NCBI GenBank assembly: GCA_947034895.1
Contig: OX344765.1
Location: 13,335,001-13,399,000 of the forward strand
Origin: Rhytidiadelphus loreus
Lineage: Eukaryota > Streptophyta > Bryopsida > Hypnales > Hylocomiaceae
DNA length: 64,000 nt
Direction of reading: 5' to 3'
In this document: in pieces, positions 11,269 to 24,217 of the stretch
How positions within the stretch are numbered: the first letter of the stretch is position 1
Layout: each line of letters starts with the position of its first letter
The notes under the pieces: generated by a model
The model's database searches: none
What the model saw: only the letters and a program-made list of their open reading frames with translations
Told to the model about the DNA's origin: nothing
Program-made: the position numbers and the translations under genes

Positions 11269-13753
11269 TCAATCTTCTTCCATATAGTCATCATTAGTTG
11301 CAGTTGTCGTAAAGGCCGCCACTGATGCCTTTATGATATCAATTTGCAAACTTGGAATTGTCACTTTTAGATGTTTAGTTGTTTCACGAAAACGTGGCTT
11401 CCAAGTTGTCATGATACAATCTGTATTTGCCCAATCTGAAGGTATTACGCGATCTTCACGCCACACATTCCCTTCTTTGGTGTCCCATCCGGCATAGTTC
11501 ACCATATCAATGTGCCGATCCGAAGTAGGTGTCCAATATTGGATTTTGATCTTATGCATATGCCCCGGATCTGGGTTGAGATAAAGGCCCTGGCAAGCCA
11601 AAATGGCTTCGGGTCATGATCTGCGGGACGCACCACAACAAAAGAACCTGCATGCGTATCACGATTAACACGAAAGGAAGGACGTGGACGATCACGTCTA
11701 CATCCAACAAAGGGTGCATCCTCTGCATCTTCTTCACGCAATGTGCCATCTCTTTGCATTCGATCTGTCTCGTCAGGGGCGATCCTCGAAGCTGGCCAAA
11801 ATCCATCAAGTAACACCTCACGTACTTGAAGAGGAGCATCCAAAGCACTTCTGACGCCTTTCCAATAATCTTGTAGTGGGCCATTCTTCCGCCTAAACTC
11901 TCCAGTGTAATCGTCATTTGCCATTTTGTTCCAATGTCCAACATAACCATTCAAGCCCTTCTTTATGTCATCAAGAGCTTTCATCGGTTGAGGAGCCAAA
12001 GGTAGAGGACTACCACTTGGCACTATGGGAAGTCCATCTTCACTCTCAATCCACAACCTAATTCCTTTGCCATGCTCTGGCAACCACTTATCGTCTATAC
12101 ACAAATTCTTATACTCCATCAAAGGCCATCCTGAAGAATCCATGAAAAACTTAAATTGTTGGGACTTCGAATGTCCTTCAAGGTAGTCCCCGCGAGAGCC
12201 CAAGTAACCCTCCACAAATTTCTTGAAATCAGGAAGCTCCTCAATGAGATGAGGAATCACGGGATGCGTTTCACAATCCATGAAGGATTTCATGAGCAAA
12301 GGAAGTGTTGGGTAGTTATTTGTCTTCAATCTTGAACTCCATCGACCAAAAAGAGCATCAATGTCTTCGTGAGTGTGTCCTACAATGAGGAAGTTGATGT
12401 ACACCTCACGAAAAATGCCTTTATATACAAGCAAAGAGCAAAAACATATCGATTCTTGTTGTCCCCTGAAGCATTATCCAATTGCAATACTAATACTGGT
12501 GGGAGAGGTTGAACCGGAATCGGTTCTTGTAGAGGTGGAAGGAGGGAGTCCAAGCAATTCTCTACTCCAATTAGAAGTGCCTTCGTCAAGGTGGATTGGC
12601 CTCTCTCGATAGAAAATAACGTGCGCGATGAATTCTTTGGCGGTCCTTCCAAATCACGCAACAACCTTGCAATGGATCCAATGGTATGATTTGAATCAAA
12701 TGGGTAAATGCCCAAACCGTAGTATGCATATCGCACATCTCCATGACCATGAGCAATCATACCTGTAACAGCAACGGGCATTTTCATGAAGGACTCTGTC
12801 ACTTTGGTCTTGTGAGAAAAGTGTGGAGAAGACGTCTTTGAATGATCCATTTTATCATGAATGATGCACAACATCTTCTCTGGGTATGTCTCGGAAAAAT
12901 ACCAATTTCCGTAGTAGTATTCCCTATGGGCCTTCTGCCCGGCAACGTGGATATTCAAAAGATTAGTCCACTTATTTTGTGTCTCCGAATACACACAAGC
13001 ACTCCTCAATTGCTTGTATGTATCACAGAGGCCACACCTAGCAAAAGTGTCTCCACGAGCCTTTGCAGCAAATTCTGGGAAAGAAGCACGGCGAATGTTG
13101 CTCAAGCCACTAGAAGAAATTGGTTGCAAGTCAAGTGATGCATTACACTCATTGATTTTTGGTAATTGCTCACTCCAACAAAATGCAGAAGGTAGAACCA
13201 TTGAGGGGACTTTCTCCCCAGACTCTAATGTTCTTGTCTTGTGTGGCATTTTATCTGCATCAGACTCAATAAGTTGGCAAAGTGTGGCAGTAGCTTGAAG
13301 AGTATGCATGCGGGGCTTCTTTGATCCCACATTTCCATGGACCTCAGATTGCTTTCCAACTCTGGCCTTTTCTTTATACCTATAGTAGGTAGCTTTTGCA
13401 ATCCCATGAATGATCCACCACGCTGTGGGACACACTTCCCTACCTTTCAAAGTTATCCACTCCTTGCCATCAACGTCTTTGTGGATTTGCCTATGCACCT
13501 CTAAAAGTGTCTTGTTGCGAGCCTTGAAGTCATAACCTCCATAGAGGTCAGTCCGAATTGCTTGAATTTGCTCACGAGGAAAAGGCTGCACACAATTTCT
13601 ACTGCAACATGTTTTCGTGGAAACTGTTGTGATGGATTCCATAGTGAGGAGAAACTCTCTCTTAGGAGGCACAACAGGATCAACCTTCTCATGAGTTGTT
13701 TCATATGATCGAACCCCTTTACGAACTCTTCTGTTTGAGGCGTTTGCAGCCAT
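11269..13753 (-). pseudogene. DUF7869-type protein, frameshifted; transposase candidate
   Basis: Three overlapping minus-strand frames form one degraded protein: 13753-12380 (start MAANASNRRV), 12434-11499 and 11601-11269. The first break lies near 12434, between the strand LQLDNASGDNKN and the signature IVGHTHEDIDALFGRW. The second lies near 11590, after DPKPFWLARA. Both fit the loss of one base. Cysteine pairs at CCSRNC and ARCGLC suggest small zinc modules. Acidic residues in IIHDKMDH, LQLDNASGDNKN and GHTHEDID are placed like an RNase H-fold DDE/D triad (inference). GHTHEDID marks DUF7869 proteins, which are common in some seed-free plants. As the only DNA-processing candidate in the transposon it is the best guess for the transposase. 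An endonuclease or unrelated cargo cannot be excluded. Confidence 0.7.
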
Positions 13754-13822
13754 GTTGTATATATAGGTCTAGTCATGGTCATACAAATTTACACCATCGT
13801 GGAGAAACACTCGTTTAATGTG

Positions 13823-14061
13823 CTAAGAGCACAACGACCACATATTTGCAGACGAGAACAACTCTTCATTCAAAGACTCTGCAATCTGAATGGCAACTCG
13901 ATCATCACCAAGAGGCTTCTTATCCATGTCAATGATCAAGTCCGGTTCAACATTTTGACAAACACCCCTTGTGACGTCCAACCCCTCTTCATTTCTTAGA
14001 GTGACGGGCAATGACACCCATTTTGCACGAGGAATTCCTTCGCAGGCCTGAACACCAGCTG
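13823..14061 (-). CDS. Probable upstream exon of the DUF7869 transcription unit
   Basis: A protein-like minus-strand frame containing GIPRAKWVSLPVTLRNEEG and EPDLIIDMDKKPLGDDRVAI. A good acceptor (CTACACTTGCAG) sits just upstream at about 14062. The downstream splice to the frame starting at 13753 was not resolved. The intron side upstream carries six palindromes. No family was recognised. Confidence 0.45.
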
Positions 14062-14138
14062 CAAGTGTAGGAACTAGATTTACAAACAATTAGGTCTATG
14101 AAAATCCATTCTAAAAATACGAAGACAAATAGTTAGAA

Positions 14139-14677
14139 TTATCTTCGACTCGAGGATGACAAATTTCTATGCTATAAGTAAATATATAGGAAGAGTAAAT
14201 TCGGAAATATATGGCAATAGCAAAGTAAGAGACATTGATACAGATGTTTGAACATGTCGTCTAAAGGACAGAGGTCAATACTACATCGTCGACTCGATGA
14301 CAAAGTATACCCACGATTCTAGAGTTTATAGTAGGATTCCAATTTATCATCGAATCGATGATAAATTATTATTTCACAGTAAACCACACATGTACTGTGA
14401 TTGCTAACAGTTGATTTCAATAATGATGTTGGATTGTTTAGCAATTTCTTGACAATAGTAATCTCTCTGACAAGAGAAAAATTATCGTCGACTCGAGGAT
14501 AATATACTGACTCTCAACCTAGAAGCTATTATGTAACTTCACTGTTAATTATGATAATATACTTCTTAAGTTTGTCTAGTAGACGGGGTCATTAACATAT
14601 CGTCGAGTCGATGATAATTTTTTCTGATTCAGAATCACAGTATTGTTGTCAGTTTGTTATCCTCGAGTCGATGATCC
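14139..14677. repeat. Palindrome cluster I (six copies)
   Basis: Copies of half-site TTATCNTCGA, one central base, then its reverse complement: 14139-14159, 14283-14303 (degenerate), 14344-14364, 14482-14502, 14597-14617 and 14657-14677. The third is a perfect palindrome with 11-bp arms (TTTATCATCGA). They lie in noncoding DNA upstream of the exon at 13823-14061, most likely an intron or leader of the DUF7869 gene. Confidence 0.9.
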
Positions 14678-15045
14678 CGAGAAATGCGGCTAAATATTCG
14701 GAAGCCTCCATGTTCATACATTCTTCACATTTACGTCATGAGGAAATGATTACACCTAAGAGACTGCACTACAAAAATGTTTCCATACTCCCATCCTATA
14801 CAGTACTTTCAAAACCAATGACATAGTGCACACTATCAACCTCCACATCTCTCTACATTCACTACAAGGTTATCATGTAAATCCAATGCAGTTCTATAAC
14901 AACGCAAATGACATAATGACTCCGATGACATAATGACTTTGTCAATGCCAACTGGAGAAACCTATAATACATCACATACAAACAAAACAACATCAAGTAG
15001 GAACCATAAATGAGCAACACCATTTGTTTAGTGCATAAAATCATA
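14678..15045. other. Noncoding sequence, probable first intron of the DUF7869 unit
   Basis: AT-rich with no coding signal. It lies between palindrome cluster I and a donor-like site at about 15045 on the minus strand. Confidence 0.35.
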
Positions 15046-15215
15046 CCTAAACACAATCACTCGACAACAACATGCACTACTCTTCACTCCAAACGACTGA
15101 AAATGATGCGCATCAGTTGGTGGTGTTGAACTTGCTTCCGAATACGGAGGGAGAGCAAGAGAGAGAGGGCGGGAGTGAGATATGGCGGGATGTATGAGGC
15201 GGGAAACACAAATTC
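15046..15215 (-). promoter_or_regulatory. Putative promoter/5' leader of DUF7869 gene
   Basis: Read on the minus strand, a CTCTCTCTCTTGCTCTCCC pyrimidine tract at about 15150 is followed by a leader-like segment ending TGTTTAG|GTATGATT, a good 5' splice site. Pyrimidine-rich tracts are common in plant core promoters and leaders. No TATA box was confirmed. Confidence 0.4.
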
Positions 15216-18129
15216 AAACGGAAGTTTCCAAGTTTAGATTTAGATCCGCTTTCAACTTTGGCCGATATTCCCGTCTCTAAAAGGTGCTTCCATTAACGAT
15301 GTCACCTAATTTTGGATATGGAGAAGTCCTTCCAAGAAGGCTGCTCTAGTCCACGGATTCCACAATTGGAGGAAATTCCGTGGTTGCCAGCTTGCGAGCG
15401 GGAAGAAAATTCTAAAGAAAAAAAATACATTTTTCTGATACATCTCTAATTTAGAGCATCAATCATGACCATCTTCTATCAAGCATATTTCAAGAGCAAA
15501 AGTTGGTGTTGTAGCCAGGGCAAATCTAATCAGCTTTTGTAACCTCAAATCAACAAGTACCAATGTATATTTGCAGCCCATATAGGAACCAAATCTATAA
15601 TACAAGGACAAATAAGATAACATAAGGTAGAATAAAGTCCAATCAGATAAGACATTAGTCTTGTCTCATAGTAACAATTTAACTCCATCCTATGTAAATG
15701 GAGTATAGACCAAGCTCCCAAAGCTTGCACATATTAAGCTTAGACGCTACAAAATCACAGGAAGCTCAAAAGACTCCCAATAGGAATTTGAAGCAAATGT
15801 AGTCGAAATTCTCATGAGGTAGTAGACCTCACCTGCACCCATGACAACCAACATCCAACAAGAGGTTAGTTAAGTCGTATGCAAGGTGTCTTCAATCTAC
15901 TACGCTTGTTATCGCTGTCACATGAGAAATAAACTCCAACAAATGCAAAAATTCCATCACCCAAGACCACTGATAAAATGAACCTGACTGTTGTTGGCAA
16001 ACTGAGATGCAGCCATGATAGTAAAAACCTCCTTCAATTGAAACACCACAAACCCACGTTGCATACAAGCTGGCCAGGAGCTCTAGTTATAGTCACAAAG
16101 GTAGCTTTGTTAACTATTGCTCATCTTCTCAACGGAAGGTGAACATAATTGTAAGTAATAGCCATGGCATAACTCATCTGGCGGCAATTTTCTAGGCAGA
16201 TAATTCAAATCAGCTATTTAAAAGCATAACCATCTGCCTCCCATATTAACATGGATGGCTGGCTTGCAGTAAGCCCACAATTAGTAGCAGCTTAACACTG
16301 CTTGCAGTAAGCTCATAAATAGCCGCAGCTTAACACTGCTGACAGTAACTTTACTGACGGTAACTCTGCTAATGGTAGTTTAATTTAGGACCATATGCCA
16401 AGTACTAAGCACCAATTAACACCTGGCCATATGCATCCCATATCAACATGGGTGGGTGGGTGGATTAGAATCAACAAACTTATTGAGGAAACAGTCAAGA
16501 AGATCCTCTGATGTCATTTCATAATATACCACTAAATTAACAACTAGAGGTATAGAATAAATCTGGAGACATAACTTAAGTAATTAGCTGGTCACTAATA
16601 CTGGTTGAGAGATCTTGAAAAAAAGAAAAAAGAAAAAAGAAGTAAAAGATAAGAACCTATGACCGTGGATTCAGTTAATTTTTTAGTAACATAAATGTTA
16701 GTTGATTTTCCTAAATTTCGAATCAATTACAAACCTTTGAAAATAAAGAAAATTGTAGTATGCAAATGTTATAGATTTCTATAAAAAAAGTGTAAACAAA
16801 AATGAATCCTCAAGCACATGTAGGCACTAAACATTCAAATCCATCCTTGTTTGTTTGTTTGTTATGTTCAAACCTCCCAAATTGAAGGACCCCCCGATTG
16901 CATGTTGCGTACCGTTGGAAAGCCCTCGGCAAGGACATTTTTTTGTGACGTTTGGACACATAGTGCAAAAATTCTTTAATTTTGAAGTTATTTATGGATT
17001 AAAAATATTTTAAAATTATTTTTATTCTTGATTTCAATGTGCTTGGTTCCGTTAGAAAACCCTTTGCAAAGAGGCCGTGGTGCATACATTTTGTTTCTTG
17101 ATGTTTAGACTCATGATACACGAATGAAGTCATTCATACATTACAAAATTTAGAAAATTACTTTTAAGTTTGTTTTCATTGTGGCAACGACACAGGATTC
17201 TTTAGTAATAATTAAAATCAATACAAAATGCACTGGCTTATAAGATTTGTCAATCTCACAAGTCCAATTTCTACATGTAAAAGTTTGGAAAGCATATGTA
17301 CAAGTTTGCAAATACACTTTAGATTTGTAATCCATAAAATTTTTTTGCTCTTGACCATTTTCTAAAAACATATACAAGAATGAAAATATATAAAATTACA
17401 GCAGGCGTTCTACTTTAAATTCCAACACCTATAAACTCATGAGTTTTTCACGTGAAAGAATTTGGAAAGCATATGTACAAGTTGCAAATAATTTTAGATT
17501 TGTAATCCATTAAAATCTTTGATTTGCTCTTGATCATTTTCTAAAAACATATAGAAGAATGAAAATAACTAAATTCATGACAAATATAAAATATAAGTGA
17601 CGAAGAAATTATGTGGTCATGAATGCAACATCCTTCAAGTATTAGTAACTTATTTGAAGCATTTGGCATCTTCTTATATGTGCATTGTATGGGATATAGA
17701 GTTTGATTAGTTTTTCTTAAATACAGGGCATGAGTCATTCTTTTTTGCAAGCATCAAAATTGGATAATAAACAATAGTGACCCTTTCCTTGCGCAAAATA
17801 ACTTTTACTATTTAATTTCATTAGGCCATGTGTAACTGTTGTAGTTTAAGAAACGAAAGGCCAAAAAATAAAAGAGAAATTGAAAACAAGAAAATAAAAG
17901 AAATATTTCGATGTTGTAAAGTACAGAATAATTAAAATTTCATGAGGAAACTAATTTTATGCTACTTGTATGCAATCTTCAATCCGCCAAAGAATTCTAC
18001 TTTCATATGCCATATGTTATTGTCTAGAAATCGTAACTTTTAATTGAAATAAAATAATTTAAAAGATATATATATACACTTGATGGCTTTTAATTAGGAC
18101 TTCAGGGCTTATAAACTGCAACGCTTGGT
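15216..18129. other. Noncoding interior of the large transposon
   Basis: AT-rich with no recognisable gene on either strand. Short duplications occur, for example around 16260-16380 (TTGCAGTAAGC and AGCAGCTTAACACTGCT repeated) and 17280/17460 (GGAAAGCATATGTACAAGTT). Confidence 0.45.
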
Positions 18130-18850
18130 TCATTTGCGTACAAAAATGCATGAAAGTACCATAAATTAATTATTTCCATGATTTCTAAATGTTCAATTAA
18201 TCTTGAACTTCTACATATTTTTTTGATTTCATTTACTTCATTTATCCCATGGCTTTTGGGAGCGCCTGGTTTAATTAAATAAAAGTTCCTTGGCGTACAA
18301 AAATGCATGAAAATACCATAAATTAATTATTTCCATGAATTCTAAATGTTCAATTAATCTTGAACTTCTACATAATTTTATGATTCTATTTACTTAATTT
18401 ATCCCATGGCTTATGGGCTTTGGTATTTGTTAACTACAGTGCCTGGTTCAATTAAATAAAAGTTCCTTGGTGTACAAAAATGCATGAAAGTACCATAAAT
18501 TAATTATTTCCATGAATTCTAAATGTTCAATTAGTCTTGAACTTCTACATATTTTTATGATTCCATTTATTTAATTTATCCCATGGCTTGTGGGCTTTGG
18601 TATTTGTTAACTACAGCGCCTGGTTCAATTAAATAAAAGTTCCTTGGTGTACAAAAATGCATGAAAGTACCATAAATTAATTATTTCCATGAATTCTAAA
18701 TGTTCAACTAATTTTGAACTTCTACATATTTTTATGATTCCATTTACTTAATTTATTCCATGGCTTCTAGGCTAACCTTCAGTATTTGTTAACTAGGGTA
18801 GAGCCGTAGAGGGCTCATTGAAAGATATGATTCTTGGTGTACAAAAATCC
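18130..18850. repeat. 177-bp satellite-like tandem repeat, about four units
   Basis: CATAAATTAATTATTTCCAT recurs at about 18160, 18317, 18494 and 18671. The last two intervals are 177 bp; the first is 157 bp because of an internal deletion. Units also share GTACAAAAATGCATGAAA and AATTTATCCCATGGCTT. A monomer near 177 bp is in the usual size range of plant satellites. Confidence 0.85.
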
Positions 18851-20715
18851 ATATAAGTTGTTTGATTTATTTTTTCTAAATATTTCTTAGTGTTCGTATA
18901 AATTCCCAAACTATAAAAACTCATTAAAGGTTTGGGGTTGTAAATGTTGTCAGAAGTTGAAAGTTTATTTAGAAAATAATCATAAATTGAATACATTGAG
19001 TGCAAGCTATTTTTTTTTATACATTATATATAACAAAAATGGTACAGTCCATCGTATTTTGGGTGCAGGAAATGTCAAATGTCATGAAGAAAGATTGAAA
19101 GAGCATGTAGATTTTAAATAATAGAAGTTTTGAAAGAGACAAAGAGAGCACTATCAATTATGCCAATCATAAGTCACAAATCATTGTACCTAGTGGCACA
19201 CATTCAATATCTAGTATAATCATGAATGACAATTATAACAGTGAATGTCTATTTATGGTGACTAACTATTTTGAATGAGTGGTGAAACGGAACAAGTTAA
19301 TTTAAACTACTACATATGATTGTGAATTTGAATTATTTGTTATATTAATTAACTATATACTTTAAATCCAAAAATATTCATTTGCCATCCAATGCAATTT
19401 TGATAAGTTTGTGAACTTCATTTAGCACGAAAAGAAATCAACAAAATATTCATTTGCATTTCTGCTACAAAATACATGCTAAAGATACCTGAATTGTGGA
19501 ACTTCAATTTTAATAAGGTACTAGTAGCATTATTTATATGTATTTAGAATTATATTTTAAAGTATTTTCATTCTTGTAAAATTATCTGAAGGCCATTTTT
19601 GAACAATATAATCTATGATTCTAAAAAATCGTAGTTTAAAAAAAATATTATAATTGATTCATTCTAATTTCTAAAGAACAAAGTCTTATTTATTTGGAAA
19701 TAGTCTATTTCATTGGTTTATATTTTTCAATGGACACTTTGTAATTACTGTAGAGTAGAAAAAATAAAACCATTTAGGATTCACAATTAAGGATAATTAA
19801 GAACCAAAATTCCTCTAAAAAAAAAATAGTGTGGAATCAACTTTTGTTTCGGTGGAGGGCTAAAGTTTATTTGGAAGAATTTTGGACTAACATTTGATCT
19901 TGCCTTTACATTCTCTAATTTTCTTAAATACATACCTAACTTGGATTTTTTTTTCACCAATTTCTCAAAACATTATGCAATTAAAAGTACAACAAATTCT
20001 AACGTAAGTTCTTTATCTTTTTTTTGGACTTTATAAATTTTCAATGTGTTCTTTCTCGCAAGACACTAAATCATGCTCTATTATAAAGTGGGCCAATAGA
20101 GTAATTTGGGGGTTCATTGGGGTACAATAAAAATTAAATCCTCATATTTTGAGTTCTAGGTATGGTCTCTACAATGTGAAAAGTTTAGTTCTTCTTCAAC
20201 AATCAATATTCAAAAATTATAAATATAACCTATAGGTTTCAAGTACTTAACGTCTTCAAATACTTTAAGTAATGGCACTTGTAGAACTAAAATAATTACA
20301 TAGAACTGAATTGTTTTCAATGAAAACCTTTTTAATACGTGGTATACATTTTTATACCTCATACGGCAAAAACACATGCGCAAATTGCTTAACTTTAGAA
20401 AAATAAAAATACTGTATAAGATGTTCTTTTTTTTTAAAGAATTTCGAAGATAAATAGTTGCATTTCTATTCTATATAGAAGAATTCACTGTCATGCATTG
20501 GACATTTAGTATCCATGGTAGCGTTACAGGGCTAAGTGGTTCACAATCAAAGGTTACAACATACATGAACTCTTACGTGTTTTTAGGTTTATATTCTGGA
20601 CGATGAACAGAGGTCTTGCAGGCGTTGTTTCATCCAACTACCTTGTCATTAAAACAGATGTAATACTTGAATCTTGAGAAGACAACCTTCTTTTATGCAC
20701 AATTTCATGAAATTC
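18851..20715. other. Noncoding interior of the large transposon
   Basis: AT-rich with no recognisable gene or RNA. Confidence 0.4.
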
Positions 20716-21278
20716 TGGTAAATGGTGTTACTTTTCAAAGATATAAGCAATTTGGTAAATGGTGTTATTGTACAAAGGTATAAGCAAAAATGTGTCCAAA
20801 TTTCAAAAAGAATCTATTTGTTAAGGGGTTAAATATCGATGAAGAAGTTAGACCTTCGTACTAAGGAAGGTTCGCCCCTCAAAGCGAATATACCCTCAGG
20901 TCCGGGTATCAACCTCAGGCGGGTATAAATACCGCTACAACGGGCGTGTATGATTGACAACACGACGGGTATGATTAACAGAGGGCGGGTATGAGTGTGG
21001 TGAATGGTGTTACTTTTCAAAGATATAAGCAATTTGGTAAATGGTGTTACTGTACAAAGGTATAAGCAAAAATGTGTCCAAATTTCAAAAAGAATCTATT
21101 TGTTAAGGGGTTAAATATTGATGAAGAAGTTAGACCTTCGTACTAAGGAAGGTTCGCCCCTCAAAGCGAATATACCCTCAGGTCCAGATATCAACCTCAG
21201 GCGGGTATAAATACCGCTACAATGGGCGTGTATGATTGACAACACGACGGGTATGATTAACAGAAGGCAGGTATGAGT
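20716..21278. repeat. 281-bp tandem duplication
   Basis: Two near-identical units. The landmark TTAAGGGGTTAAATAT recurs at 20821 and 21102, 281 bp apart, with only a few substitutions. Each unit includes GGTTCGCCCCTCAAAGCG and CAGGCGGGTATAAATACCG, so a potential TATA motif is duplicated. Confidence 0.9.
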
Positions 21279-21425
21279 GACAAGGGCGGGTATGCGTGAG
21301 GGGGGCGGGTATGAGTGAGGGGGGCAAGTATGAGTGAGAGGGGCGGGTATGATTGAGGAGGGCGGGTAAGAAGTGAGGGGGGCGGGTATGGGGGCGGATA
21401 TGGGCGGGTACGGGCGGGAATGTGT
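21240..21425 (+). repeat. G-rich minisatellite, about 20-bp unit
   Basis: Imperfect tandem copies of GGGGGCGGGTATGAGTGA. Closely spaced runs of G on the plus strand could fold into G-quadruplexes. It lies just upstream of the likely transcription start region of the plus-strand ParB-like gene. Confidence 0.85.
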
Positions 21426-22600
21426 GTCGGGCATTAGGGTTTGGCGCTCCGTCTTTGCTGCATCTGGGCGCAAGTTTTCTTTGCTGCTTTTTTTTCTGTT
21501 TTTTTGCTGCGCTTGTTGTTTTCTGCCGTGTGAGTTCTTATTCTCTGGTGAAGTTCCTAAACTTGTGAGGTCTTGGCGGAGGTTGGAGTGAGGTCTTGGC
21601 GGAGGTTGGAGTGAGGTCTTGGCGGAGGTTGGAAAAGCTTGGCGGACTTCGAGGAGCTCAGCGCACCTTGGCGGAATCAGCAGAACTTGGAAGCAGCTTG
21701 GAAGAGCGCAGCGGAGCTTGAAATCTGATTTGCGGAGCTTGGAATTTGATTTGTGAGGTATAGTCTTTCTCGCGTTTGATTTTGGAGAGTTCATTTTCCC
21801 GCAGTTTATGTGGATTTCATGTTTTTGCAACGAAGCTTCCAAGGTTTCAAGCAGGTTGTGAATATTTTTTTCGCACCTTGGAAGCTGAAACCCCAGTCGC
21901 AGCTTCCAGTCCAAGCTTCGAATTTGTAGCTTTGCAGTCTGTGAATTTGCAATGAATTTGATTTTCTTACCAGTTCGGACTTCGCGTTAGATTTGCGTGG
22001 AGGGTTTAGGGATTTGATTGATCTTCCGTGTGTGATCTTCCGTGCTGTGCGACTGGGTTTTCGAGATTGTGAATTTGCGTTGTTTTTGATCGCCTTGTGT
22101 GATCTTCCGTGACTATTGCTGTGCGACGTGGGTTTCATTGTTTTCGATCGCATGTGTGTGATCTTCTGTAAGTATTGCTGTGCGACTGGGTTTTTGAGGT
22201 TGTAAAGAAACCTCACATATTTCCAAAATGGTTTTGAGTTTGTATATGGAAATACGCTGAGTGTTTTGAGGTGAACACTGAAAGCTTTCTAATCTTGTTG
22301 CTGTGCGACTTTGGTTTTTGCATTCGTATATGTTTAGGATTTATTTCCATGTCTGATTGCGTATTTGTGAGGTTTCAAGAAGCTGTGAGATCTCTTGTTC
22401 AGATGGTTGTCAATGTTTGGAACTCTATTTTTTATGTTTTGCTGTGAAATTGTTGTCGGGGTACCAGGAAATCTTCCAGTGCACAACAAATTTTATTAAA
22501 TTTTTTTGACATGCTTGCACGTTTGCATGTCAGTGTAACAAAAACACAATTGTGTTGTTGATCAGCGTTTACACATACTTTGTTGACTATTGGCTCCAGG
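21426..22600 (+). promoter_or_regulatory. Putative promoter and leader of the ParB/methylase-like gene
   Basis: A GC-richer block containing ATTAGGGTTTGGCG, a word typical of plant leaders, three tandem 23-bp units (TGAGGTCTTGGCGGAGG core, about 21566-21635), and repeats of TGTGATCTTCCGTG with CTGTGCGACTGGGTTT at 22020-22200. It ends in a strong 5' splice site, CCAG|GTAAGTC, at 22599/22600. No convincing protein frame was seen, so it is probably untranslated. Plus-strand transcription through it is inferred. Confidence 0.4.
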
Positions 22601-22799
22601 TAAGTCAGTTGCTTGAATAGGAATTAGGGTTTAGGCATCCAAATTAGGGTTTAGAATTTACCAAATACAACCACAATAACCTACACGGAAATATATCCCC
22701 GATGCAACGATAAAACCCTTTCTTCAAAAGGCAGATATGGTCACAAGAGTGGAAAATGGAGTCACCGACTAATAGAACAGGAATAGAGAACTCTGTTAA

Positions 22800-23295
22800 T
22801 TATCCTCGACTCGAGGATAACATACAAACCGATGACTATTACAATTCTCATTCTATATTACTCACAATCCAATAAAAGAAATTAAAATTATAGACTAATA
22901 AAACTCTGTAATAAAGAAAAAATCTAAAACAAAGATTATCCCCGAATCGACGATAATCCGGGTGATTTATAGATTCAAATCACTCAAACGAACATAGCAT
23001 TCTATCTTATATATATATCAATGAACAACATTAAAAAAAAAAAATTTTAATTTTAAAAATTAAATCATACATAGTTGAGGCACACCTAAATTCTAAGACC
23101 TTATCCTCGAGTCGGTGATAATAGAACCGATAACATAACAACCAAGAGTTGCAAAGATAAGAATGTTTGTATCGTCATCTGGTGATAAAAACAGACGAAA
23201 TGATTCGTGCCATTATTAAAAAAGGATAAAAAACTAACAAATAAACAATCCGGCCAAAATAAATAAGAAGGAAATTATCATCGATACGATGATAA
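22800..23295. repeat. Palindrome cluster II (five copies)
   Basis: Copies at 22800-22820 (perfect 10-bp arms TTATCCTCGA around C), 22936-22956, 23101-23121, 23169-23188 (degenerate) and 23275-23295 (one mismatch). They lie downstream of the splice donor at 22600 and before the first recognised coding exon, so most are probably intronic. Confidence 0.9.
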
Positions 23296-24196
23296 TCAAA
23301 CTCACATTAGAGCAAATTTCGGGTCTCTACATGCCTAACTTGCTTTTTGTAATATCGGGCCAGAAAATCCTTGAAATTACCACCTTGCATGTTGCCAACA
23401 TGGAGTCTAAGGTGATGACATCAGATTTGACATGGGATGCCTCCAATCGGAGAAAAGTGTTGGGTATGATAAAATAAAGGTGTACCCAACGTACCATGTC
23501 CTCTGTTCAGATTTTAAAAAGCATTTGGAAATGGATGTACTAATGCAGGACTTGTCCCGCAACCGGACATTCACAAAATTGAAATCACCTCCACATTGAC
23601 ATTCCCACATTCCCCCAAGTTCCCACACTCCTCAGCTGGATTGTACACCACAAGTACAAAAATTAGAAATAGTAGCTTCCAAATCTCAACCCCTAAACTC
23701 GGACTAAACTAGAAATATTTTCCAAATGGTACTTACAGACTATAGTAAAATAGTGGTCAAAGAATATTAAAAAATGTGTTGTCTTCATTGCTTCAAGTGC
23801 TAAGTTGCCAACAGGGCCACTATTTGTACAAAGTGAAGGTGCACGGCTGTTGCCAGCTAGGACGGGCTTGAGTGCTTTGATGCCAACTAGGTATGTACCG
23901 CCCAGAGCTCATTGGTGCACAGGTTTGATGGAAACGCTTGGAATTGACTATATAATCAGAATTAACCCTTTTCCAAATAGCAAAAAATTAATTTTCAAGC
24001 CAAAAGTACCGGCCATCCAGAGACCCAAATTTTGTTCTAATGTGAGCAACTATCTCGACCCACTGTAGAAATTAGAATTAATGCAATCCCAGAAATCACC
24101 AAACACAACACAATCACCAGAAAAAGCACTGGGACGAAAGCATTCGAAAATTATTGAAACATTTTAAAATAAATGAAACCCAATACTAAGAATTCA

Positions 24197-24217
24197 TTAT
24201 CCTCGCATCGACGATAA
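24197..24217. repeat. Palindrome copy in intron
   Basis: TTATCCTCGC-A-TCGACGATAA. It lies 37 bp before the acceptor at 24254, inside the intron 23891-24254. Confidence 0.85.

Noticed and set aside
12380..12434. Programmed -1 frameshift in the DUF7869 gene
   Set aside because: No canonical slippery heptamer lies in register, and a second break exists near 11590, so mutation is the simpler reading.
21111..21914. 267-codon minus-strand open frame, Pro/Ser-rich
   Set aside because: Its repetitive middle is just the reverse translation of the G-rich minisatellite and tandem duplication; no domain or start context supports it.
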